Source: an uncultured Bacteroides sp.
GTDB taxonomy: Bacteria > Bacteroidota > Bacteroidia > Bacteroidales > Bacteroidaceae
Direction: 5' to 3'
Assembly (NCBI GenBank): GCA_900551645.1
Contig: URWP01000024.1
Coordinates: forward strand, 1 to 20,068
DNA: 20,068 nt
Positions 14,706 to 20,068 of the stretch are shown piece after piece; position 1 is the stretch's first letter; each line of letters begins with the position of its first letter. The notes beneath the pieces are model-generated. The model had not been told where the DNA came from. It made no database searches and saw nothing but the letters and a program-made list of their open reading frames with translations. A program made the translations under genes and the position numbers.

Positions 14706-16412
14706 ATGGCAAACTTTTATACAGAACATCCGGAGCTCAAGTTTCACTTGAACAATCCGATGATGGAGCGTATCTGTCAATTGAAAGAACGCGATTACAG
14801 AGATAAAGACGAGTACGATTATGCGCCGCAGGATTATACCGATGCTATCGACTCTTACGATAAAGTATTGGAAATTACCGGTGAGATTACTGGTGAGATT
14901 ATTGCTGCCAATGCAGAAGGTGTTGACGAAGAAGGTCCTCACTGTGCCAACGGCCGTGTAGAATATGCTTCGGGAACAAAGGCTAATCTGGATGCCATGG
15001 TAAAGGCCGGTTTGAACGGTATGACCATGCCGCGTCGTTTCGGTGGTTTGAACTTTCCGATTACGCCGTACACCATGTGTGCTGAAATCGTGGCTCAGGC
15101 AGATGCTGGTTTCGGAAATATCTGGTCATTGCAGGATTGTATCGAAACTTTGTATGAATTCGGTAACGAGGATCAGCACAGTCGCTTCATTCCGCGTATC
15201 TGTGCCGGAGAGACTATGTCAATGGACTTGACTGAGCCGGATGCCGGTTCTGATCTTCAGAGCGTAATGCTGAAGGCTACTTACGATGAGGCCAATAACT
15301 GTTGGCGTCTGAACGGTGTGAAACGTTTCATAACTAACGGTGATGCTAATCTTCACCTCGTATTGGCCCGTTCGGAAGAAGGTACACACGATGGCCGTGG
15401 CTTGTCTATGTTTATTTACGATAAGAACGATGGTGGTGTAGATGTACGTCGTATCGAAAATAAACTGGGTATTCACGGTTCTCCTACCTGTGAATTGGTT
15501 TACAAGAATGCCAAGGCTGAACTTTGTGGTGAACGCAAGCTGGGTCTGATTAAATATGTTATGGCATTGATGAACGGTGCCCGTCTGGGTATCGCTGCCC
15601 AGTCAGTCGGTTTGAGTCAGGCTGCCTACAATGAAGCTTTGGCATATGCCAAGGAACGTAAACAGTTCGGTAAGGCTATTATCGAATTCCCGGCCGTATA
15701 CGATATGTTGGCTACCATTAAGGCAAAATTGGATGCCGGCCGTGCTTTGCTTTATCAGACTTCCCGTTATGTAGATATTTACAAGGCTTTGGATGATATT
15801 GCCCGTGAACGTAAGCTGACTCCGGAAGAACGTCAGGAACAGAAACGCTATGCGAAACTGGCCGACAGCTTCACTCCGCTGGCTAAAGGCATGAATTCGG
15901 AATATGCCAACCAAAATGCTTACGACTGTATTCAGATTCACGGCGGTTCCGGTTTTATGATGGAATATGCCTGCCAGCGTATTTACCGTGATGCTCGTAT
16001 TACCAGTATTTATGAAGGTACCACTCAGTTACAGACTGTGGCTGCTATCCGCTATGTAACCAACGGTTCGTATGCGGCTACGCTGCATGAATTCGAACTG
16101 GTTCCTTGTGCTCCTGAATATGAAGGCTATATGAGTCGTATCAAGGACATGACTCGTAAGCTGGAGGCATGTACCAATGCGGTGAAGGATGCTCAGAATC
16201 AGGAATTGCTGGATTTGGTATCTCGCCGTTTGTACGAGATGGCTGCTGTTTGTGTCATGAGTCACCTGCTTTTGCAGGATGCTACAAAGGCTCCTGAAAT
16301 GTTTGGTAAGTCATTGAATGTGTATGTGAATTATGCAGAATCTGAAGTAGAAAAGCATTTCAATTTCATCCGCAAGTTTCAGGCTGATGAATTGGCCAGC
16401 TATCGTAATTGA
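14706..16412 (+). CDS. Acyl-CoA dehydrogenase family flavoprotein
   Basis: 568 residues, longer than the usual short-chain enzymes of about 380. The core is clear: FAD/substrate loop MDLTEPDAGSDLQ near residue 173, central beta-domain, KERKQFGKAIIEFPA in the helical domain, and QIHGGSGFMMEYACQRIYRD followed by IYEGTTQLQ, where E437 is the expected catalytic base. A longer N-terminus and about 120 residues after the core (acyl-CoA dehydrogenase C-terminal extension) resemble the FadE-like group that occurs with etfBA in Bacteroidetes. It probably exchanges electrons with EtfAB. The acyl-CoA substrate is not evident. A terminator follows. Confidence 0.9.
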   Translation: MANFYTEHPELKFHLNNPMMERICQLKERDYRDKDEYDYAPQDYTDAIDSYDKVLEITGEITGEIIAANAEGVDEEGPHCANGRVEYASGTKANLDAMVKAGLNGMTMPRRFGGLNFPITPYTMCAEIVAQADAGFGNIWSLQDCIETLYEFGNEDQHSRFIPRICAGETMSMDLTEPDAGSDLQSVMLKATYDEANNCWRLNGVKRFITNGDANLHLVLARSEEGTHDGRGLSMFIYDKNDGGVDVRRIENKLGIHGSPTCELVYKNAKAELCGERKLGLIKYVMALMNGARLGIAAQSVGLSQAAYNEALAYAKERKQFGKAIIEFPAVYDMLATIKAKLDAGRALLYQTSRYVDIYKALDDIARERKLTPEERQEQKRYAKLADSFTPLAKGMNSEYANQNAYDCIQIHGGSGFMMEYACQRIYRDARITSIYEGTTQLQTVAAIRYVTNGSYAATLHEFELVPCAPEYEGYMSRIKDMTRKLEACTNAVKDAQNQELLDLVSRRLYEMAAVCVMSHLLLQDATKAPEMFGKSLNVYVNYAESEVEKHFNFIRKFQADELASYRN

Positions 16413-16439
16413 TTCTGTCTGTTAGAATAATGAATAGAA

Positions 16440-16476
16440 AAAGGCCGTATCCGGTATAAAGCTGGATATGGCCTTT
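16440..16476. terminator. Bidirectional terminator after the acyl-CoA dehydrogenase gene
   Basis: AAAGGCCGTATCC pairs with GGATATGGCCTTT (one G-U pair) around an 11-base loop. On the minus strand it is followed by TT, on the plus strand by CTTGAATTTT. It lies between convergent genes. Confidence 0.8.
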
Positions 16477-16484
16477 CTTGAATT

Positions 16485-16862
16485 TTATAGGTTGGATGAT
16501 GAATTATCCAAGAACCGGAATTTTTTTCTAAGCCAATGATTGAACCAGGCCAATAAAGGAAGAGCCATTATCATGGGCAGGTAGAAAGTCAGGTTCCGGA
16601 GTTCAGAAAACTGCAACGACAGGTTCTCACGGATATGCTGGAAGTCCGGTTTGAACAGCCAGATGAGCCAGGCACACAAGCCACCTATCATCAGCACACA
16701 CAGAATAACCATCAGGATGAACAACCGTTTTTCCTGTTGTTTTTCCTTCCGGTAGATTTCTTCATTGATTTGCTGCATCATCCGGTAGGTAAAGTTTGTC
16801 GGAATCCGGTAAGTAGGCTGTTTCCGGATGGCTTCTTTCAGTCCTTTATCTTTTTCTGTCAT
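16485..16862 (-). CDS. Small two-span membrane protein, putative anti-sigma partner
   Basis: 125 residues: a basic soluble N-terminus (about 45 residues, with KQPTYRIPTNFTYRMMQQIN), a membrane segment (about 46-68, LFILMVILCVLMIGGLCAWL), a short loop, and a second membrane segment (about 92-108, FYLPMIMALPLLAWF), ending in a charged tail. It starts 4 bases after the ECF sigma gene on the same strand. That position and a cytosolic N-terminus followed by a membrane anchor are what one expects of an anti-sigma factor, yet the zinc-binding HxxxCxxC motif of ZAS anti-sigma proteins is absent. Function is inference from context; no family is recognised with confidence. Confidence 0.7.
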   Translation of the reverse strand: MTEKDKGLKEAIRKQPTYRIPTNFTYRMMQQINEEIYRKEKQQEKRLFILMVILCVLMIGGLCAWLIWLFKPDFQHIRENLSLQFSELRNLTFYLPMIMALPLLAWFNHWLRKKFRFLDNSSSNL

Positions 16863-16866
16863 AACT

Positions 16867-17409
16867 TTAATCCTCCTCTTGCATCCAGGCTGCCAGTTTC
16901 TTGCGCAGTCTGTATAGTTTAACTTTTACATTTCCTTCCGTCTGTCCGGTGATGACGGCTATTTCACTGATATTTTTCTCTTCTTCGTAGAAGAATGTAA
17001 TCAAAGCTCTTTCATCGGCCGGGAGTCGGTCCAGTGCCTCTCTGAGCTTTTCAATCTGATTCTCAGAAGTGTCATCCAGTAAATCGTCGGTCTCTGTGTC
17101 CGAAATTGTATTCCACAGTTTCTCGTCGGCAGTCAGTTCGATGTTTTTTTTCCGGAGAGCTGTCAGAGCCGTGTTGTAAGCTATACGGTATATCCACGTA
17201 GAGAACTGGCTTTTTCCGTTGAACGAAGACAGATGTTGGAAGGCTTTCAGAAAAGTGTCTTGAGTCAGCTCTTCGGCGTCACTTTCCGAATCTACCATAC
17301 GGACAATCAGGGTGAATACCTGTTGCCCGTATGTGTCCAGAAAGTAGGCGAATTCTTCCGTCTTTCCGGCCAGTATGTGTTCTATTTTATGTTGTTCTTC
17401 TGTCCTCAT
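16867..17409 (-). CDS. ECF-type RNA polymerase sigma factor
   Basis: 180-residue sigma-70 family group 4 (ECF) sigma factor. Region 2 is seen in DSESDAEELTQDTFLKAFQ and FNGKSQFSTWIYRIAYNTA; a short acidic linker follows; region 4 helix-turn-helix is in LDRLPADERALITFFYEEE and ISEIAVITGQTEGNVKVKL. It would recruit RNA polymerase to a small regulon, probably for envelope or stress responses. Its own upstream region holds TGTAACCTTT-N12-CGTCTAAAG, an AAC/CGTC-type ECF promoter, repeated in the divergent direction, which points to autoregulation. Predicted transcription starts within a few bases of the ATG, so the message may be nearly leaderless. It is co-transcribed with a small membrane protein. 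Confidence 0.93.
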   Translation of the reverse strand: MRTEEQHKIEHILAGKTEEFAYFLDTYGQQVFTLIVRMVDSESDAEELTQDTFLKAFQHLSSFNGKSQFSTWIYRIAYNTALTALRKKNIELTADEKLWNTISDTETDDLLDDTSENQIEKLREALDRLPADERALITFFYEEEKNISEIAVITGQTEGNVKVKLYRLRKKLAAWMQEED

Positions 17410-17414
17410 TTGCT

Positions 17415-17445
17415 CTTTAGACGAGCAATTGTCCGAAAGGTTACA
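17415..17445 (-). promoter_or_regulatory. ECF promoter of the sigma-factor operon
   Basis: On the minus strand: TGTAACCTTT (bases 17436-17445), 12 bases, CGTCTAAAG (bases 17415-17423). This is the AAC -35 / CGTC -10 layout of ECF promoters (16 bases between AAC and CGTC). It does not resemble the TAnnTTTG promoters elsewhere in the window. Confidence 0.7.
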
Positions 17446-17478
17446 TTAGTATCAGAAAAAATTTTTTGCTTATTTGGC

Positions 17479-17509
17479 TGTAACCTTTTAAGTAACCTTG
17501 CATCTAAAG
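17479..17509 (+). promoter_or_regulatory. Divergent ECF promoter with the same element
   Basis: TGTAACCTTT (17479-17488), 12 bases, CATCTAAAG (17501-17509): same sequence and spacing as the opposing promoter, with one change (CGTC to CATC). A further TAACCTT copy lies in the spacer at 17493-17499. Confidence 0.7.
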
Positions 17510-17549
17510 GACAAAGAAACTAATTTTTTAAATTTAAAACAGTAAAAAT

Positions 17550-17945
17550 ATGGAAGAATTGATGATTGTTGCCAATGTGGCAATTATATTTGGAGTAGTT
17601 TATAAGTTGTTTGAGTTGTTTGTCGGCAAGAAAGAACGAATGATGCTGATAGAAAAACTTTCCAGTGAAGAGTTGATGAAAGGAGGAACTAAGCGTCCTG
17701 CTCTCCCTCTTTCTACCTTTACTTTTTCATCCTTGCGTTTCGGATGTCTGATGCTTGGATTGGGGTTAGGGCTTTTAGGTGGGTTCTTTATTAGTTTGGG
17801 AACCTCTAATGCGTACCCTGATTATATGAATGCTTATCGGATTGCTTCCTTGATTTATGGAGCTTGTGTATTGCTTGGAGGAGGAGTGGGATTGCTGGTA
17901 TCCTTCTTGATTGAATGGAAAATCAGTAAGAAGAACCCGGAATAA
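17550..17945 (+). CDS. Small membrane protein divergent from the sigma factor
   Basis: 131 residues with one N-terminal membrane segment (about 4-24, MIVANVAIIFGVVYKLFELF), a charged loop with KKERMMLIEKLSSEEL, and two further membrane segments (about 66-87 and 100-122) rich in Gly and Leu. The layout resembles the small DUF6249-type membrane proteins often found near ECF sigma factors in Bacteroidales, but I cannot confirm the family. The promoter upstream shares the ECF element of the sigma operon, so this gene is a likely direct target of that sigma factor. It could be a sensor, a co-regulator, or an envelope-stress effector. Confidence 0.7.
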   Translation: MEELMIVANVAIIFGVVYKLFELFVGKKERMMLIEKLSSEELMKGGTKRPALPLSTFTFSSLRFGCLMLGLGLGLLGGFFISLGTSNAYPDYMNAYRIASLIYGACVLLGGGVGLLVSFLIEWKISKKNPE

Positions 17946-18017
17946 AGTCATCGAATCGTAATGTGTAGTACTCCGTTTTGTAATTTGTGATGTTGAACTT
18001 TGTGGTGTCTTAAAAAA

Positions 18018-18036
18018 CAAGGAGGAACACATTATG
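18018..18036 (+). promoter_or_regulatory. Strong Shine-Dalgarno site of the HicB-like gene
   Basis: AACAAGGAGGAACACATT precedes the ATG at 18034; AAGGAGG is a full anti-16S match about 8 bases from the start. Most genes in this window show no such site. Confidence 0.6.
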
Positions 18037-18228
18037 GAACCGTTTGATAACTGTAACTATGTAGTGGAATGTACACCGGATGGAACTTATTATGCTTATC
18101 TGTTGGATTATCATCAGTGTTGTGCGTATGGAGAAACCGAGGAGGAAGCACTCGATAATCTGGCAGATGTAGCAGAGGATTTTTTCGGTGAGGTTAGTTC
18201 CGTATATTACTTGGAAGATATTGCTTGA
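18034..18228 (+). CDS. Solitary HicB-like small protein
   Basis: 64 residues, acidic. The pattern YVVECTPDGTYYAYLLDYHQ, then CAYGETEEEALDNLADVAEDF resembles the HicB antitoxin core fold (partial RNase H-like: beta strands followed by G-[DE]-T-x-E-E-A-x-x-N-L and a helix). The C-terminal DNA-binding part of full HicB is absent. No HicA-like toxin (small, dsRNA-binding fold) lies within the flanking gaps, so this is an orphan, either a stand-alone regulator or a protein-binding module. Translation should be strong given the Shine-Dalgarno site. Two terminators follow. Confidence 0.7.
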   Translation: MEPFDNCNYVVECTPDGTYYAYLLDYHQCCAYGETEEEALDNLADVAEDFFGEVSSVYYLEDIA

Positions 18229-18277
18229 CTTTAGACGTGTTGTATATATCTAGCATTGAGAACTCTCTTTCTCTGGG

Positions 18278-18310
18278 GCCATGTCCGTGTGATACGGAGG
18301 TGGCTTTTTT
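18278..18310 (+). terminator. Rho-independent terminator of the HicB-like gene
   Basis: GCCA-TG-TCCGT, loop GTGAT, ACGGA-GG-TGGC followed by six T. It lies about 50 bases after the stop codon. Confidence 0.8.
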
Positions 18311-18333
18311 ATAGCATCAACTGTTTTATATAG

Positions 18334-18388
18334 AAAATGAAGTGCGTCCCAAAGTTTGGATAAAAGACTTTGTGGCGTACTTCATTTT
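18334..18388. terminator. Second, long bidirectional hairpin terminator
   Basis: AAAATGAAGTGCGTCCCAAAGT pairs over 22 positions with the downstream ACTTTGTGGCGTACTTCATTTT (two G-U pairs and one mismatch) around an 11-base loop, followed by TATTTT. It lies between the convergent HicB-like and GNAT genes. Confidence 0.8.
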
Positions 18389-18423
18389 TATTTTGAATTC
18401 AACCTCTTGTGGCTTATGTATAT

Positions 18424-18960
18424 TTATGGAATGTATTTATACACATGCCTGTAGATAAGTTCCCGGCATTTCTGGAAATCTTCTTGTGTGAAAGAATTTG
18501 TTCCGCTTGTCATGATACGGAGCGGAAAAGGTTCTCCTTCGGCGTGATAGGGAGGTTGGAGATATTCATACGGATGTAAGGTGAATCCGCACCGTTCGTA
18601 AAATCCGATGCGCCGGCGACTCAGCTCTTCTTCAGGGAGTTCTACTTCCAGTAAAAGCAGACCAGGCACGGTTTCTCTCAGTTTGTGCATGATTTGTTTG
18701 CCGTAACCTTGATTTCTAACCGAGGGAGAGGTGGCCAAGTGTTCTATGTACGTGAAATCCGGGAATTGCCAGAGTGTGATAAGGCCTATCTCCAGAGTTC
18801 CGTCTGTAATCAGCATGCATTTGAAACGCGGTTCGTTATCGGTGACTTCACGTTGGTCTTTTTCGGTTCTCCGTTCGGTAAGGGGGAACGAATCCAGCAT
18901 GAGCTGTTCTACGAAAGGATAACTTGTGTGGTTTGTTCGGATGGGGATAAACTGTATCAT
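18424..18960 (-). CDS. GNAT-family N-acetyltransferase
   Basis: 178-residue cytoplasmic acetyl-CoA-dependent acyltransferase. The acetyl-CoA loop is in SPSVRNQGYGKQIMHKLRE (motif A, R/Q-x-x-G-x-G/A), preceded by the beta strand FTYIEHLATSP, and the C-terminal motif GFYERCGFTLHPYEY is the usual GNAT end strand. The acceptor is unknown. It begins 9 bases after the M64 peptidase stop codon on the same strand, so they share a transcript; no functional connection is apparent. Confidence 0.87.
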   Translation of the reverse strand: MIQFIPIRTNHTSYPFVEQLMLDSFPLTERRTEKDQREVTDNEPRFKCMLITDGTLEIGLITLWQFPDFTYIEHLATSPSVRNQGYGKQIMHKLRETVPGLLLLEVELPEEELSRRRIGFYERCGFTLHPYEYLQPPYHAEGEPFPLRIMTSGTNSFTQEDFQKCRELIYRHVYKYIP

Positions 18961-18969
18961 AATTGTCGG

Positions 18970-20068
18970 TTATTTATCGGTGTAGAAACGGATGAGTTCT
19001 TCCAAAGCACGCTGGCAGACCGGACAGAATTGAGGTGCCTCGTTAATTTTCATCCGGCATTCGGTTGTAGGACGGTATACTCCTTTGGTAGTGTAGCCTG
19101 CTCCTTCGTATACCCCTACCTTCGTATAAAGAGTTTGTGGGTTGGTTTCTGCCGGAGTAGGTATCGGTGTCCCTTCGGGAACCAGGTCTTTCCATTTATC
19201 TTCAAAGTGAACCAGTGTTGTAATGTTTTGTTCCCATGGTTCGACGGTCTTCGGGTAGAAGGGACTTTCCGGATCGCCGTAAGCATATTCGTCGGCTAAT
19301 CCTCCGAAGCTGTGTCCGAACTCATGAACTACTACCGGTTCGAACATCGGGTGATGGGCGGTAGTCAGAGTGTACGAATTGTAGATACCTCCTCCGCCGT
19401 AAGTATCGGTATTGGCCAGGATAATGATATGTTCGTATGGAATGCCGGCCAGCCAGTTGTGGATAGCCTTCACACTTCGGGTAGTGAGGTAGCGGTCGGA
19501 ATAGAAGGTGTCGAAGTGTGAACTGACTGCCGTCGATTTCCATTCTTGCTGGCGAGGGATGCTGACACCGCTATCCAGTGATTCGCTCGCTACGGCTAAA
19601 ATGTTGAACCGGTCTTTCAGATGTTTGAAAGGTTCATGGCTAAAAATGGCCTGGCAGGCTTTTTCCGCATCCTGATAGAAGAGGTCCATTTCCTGGGCAG
19701 TATATCCTTCGGCCATGATAGCTACGTCGATACAGTTTTCTACCGTTCCGCTCTGTAGCAGATAGCGGTGTGGGGTGATGCGGCTGGTTCCTTTCTGGTG
19801 TATCAGGATATCGTCCGGACGTACTTCGTGGCTCATGCTGGCAGAAGTCTTGCGGAATTTGTCCTGCAACTCTACTGTAACGGTGACCGGTTGTTTGGGA
19901 TATGGAATCAGAAATGAGTTTTCGAATCCGCGACGGGTATGGAAAGCCTCTGATTCGCTAATCCATTCCTGGAAGAGGCTGGAGAACGAAGTCCGGTAAA
20001 TAACCTTTCCGCTGGCTTTATCTGTTACGGTAACGTTTCCGTTTCCTTCTAGTGGAAGTTCGCTCAGG
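18970..20068 (-). CDS. Peptidase M64 (IgA-peptidase-like), C-terminal part
   Basis: 366 codons are visible; the frame is open to the window edge, so the N-terminus and any signal peptide are missing. The zinc-metallopeptidase motif HEFGHSFGGLADEY (bases 19285-19326) gives H-E-x-x-H plus a downstream D/E ligand, as in M64 enzymes. Before it lies a beta-rich N-terminal module (from SELPLEGNGNVTVTDKASG), and after it the catalytic domain runs on to a Cys-containing end, TTECRM and FCPVCQRALEELIRF. M64 proteins in Bacteroides are usually exported and may cleave host or bacterial glycoproteins; the substrate is unknown. It is the first gene of the M64-GNAT pair. Confidence 0.88.
   Translation of the reverse strand, partial: LSELPLEGNGNVTVTDKASGKVIYRTSFSSLFQEWISESEAFHTRRGFENSFLIPYPKQPVTVTVELQDKFRKTSASMSHEVRPDDILIHQKGTSRITPHRYLLQSGTVENCIDVAIMAEGYTAQEMDLFYQDAEKACQAIFSHEPFKHLKDRFNILAVASESLDSGVSIPRQQEWKSTAVSSHFDTFYSDRYLTTRSVKAIHNWLAGIPYEHIIILANTDTYGGGGIYNSYTLTTAHHPMFEPVVVHEFGHSFGGLADEYAYGDPESPFYPKTVEPWEQNITTLVHFEDKWKDLVPEGTPIPTPAETNPQTLYTKVGVYEGAGYTTKGVYRPTTECRMKINEAPQFCPVCQRALEELIRFYTDK

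Noticed and set aside
14242..15941. Several minus-strand ORFs of 85-112 codons opposite etfA and the acyl-CoA dehydrogenase
   Set aside because: Shadow frames of strongly conserved genes; no start signals or recognisable motifs.
17981..18002. Housekeeping promoter for the HicB-like gene (GAACTTTG)
   Set aside because: The first base differs from TAnnTTTG and the nearest TTTG is only 14 bases upstream, so it is too weak to call.
17946..18033. Possible HicA toxin upstream of the HicB-like gene
   Set aside because: The gap is only 88 bases and contains no ORF of suitable length; the downstream gap is filled by two terminators.
18334..18388. Long inverted repeat considered as the end of an insertion sequence or a MITE
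   Set aside because: It fits a terminator between convergent genes, with a T-run. I saw no second copy in the window and no target-site duplication.
18685..19299. Plus-strand ORF of 204 codons
   Set aside because: It is the complement of the GNAT and M64 genes, both of which have clear family motifs.

Overview
The window looks like chromosomal DNA of a gut Bacteroidales bacterium, most likely family Bacteroidaceae (Bacteroides/Phocaeicola). The grounds are moderate GC, many upstream regions carrying the Bacteroides -7 box TAnnTTTG (some with a -33 TTTG), a general lack of Shine-Dalgarno sites, and gene families typical of that group (DUF2027-Smr protein, long QueA paralogue, DUF4891-type lipoprotein, peptidase M64). 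I see no insertion sequence, integrase, prophage, rRNA, tRNA or CRISPR array.

Layout. 1-72 is the 5' end of a NUDIX-type gene on the minus strand. 154-495 holds a compact minus-strand unit with its own promoter, a structured leader, a 28-codon ORF with a Shine-Dalgarno site and its own terminator. queA (minus) and a DUF2027-Smr gene plus a PaaI-type thioesterase (plus) diverge from a very short shared promoter region near 1880-1896. From 5324 down to 3486 lies a two-gene minus-strand operon: a compact ABC/OLD-type ATPase followed by a DUF4435 TOPRIM-like protein, the same architecture as the PARIS (AriA/AriB) anti-phage system. Next on the plus strand come a DMT transporter overlapping an Upf1-like SF1 helicase, then an AspT/YidE/YbjL transporter. 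A MscS-type channel and an FlK-like thioesterase (minus) diverge from a pair of exported small genes (DUF4891-like lipoprotein and a CPDC thioredoxin-like lipoprotein). etfB-etfA-acyl-CoA dehydrogenase form a tight plus-strand operon from a good promoter.

From 16485 to 17945 there is an ECF sigma-factor locus: the sigma gene and a small membrane protein (minus), and a divergent small membrane protein (plus). Both divergent promoters carry the same bipartite element, TGTAACCTTT-N12-CRTCTAAAG, which differs from the housekeeping promoters in the window and predicts autoregulation and a readable regulon motif. The right end holds a solitary HicB-like small protein with an unusually strong Shine-Dalgarno site, two successive terminators, and a minus-strand pair encoding a GNAT acetyltransferase and an M64 peptidase that runs off the window.

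The most interesting items are the PARIS-like pair, the mirrored ECF promoters with their candidate non-ZAS anti-sigma partner, and the isolated small-protein or sRNA transcription unit at the left end.
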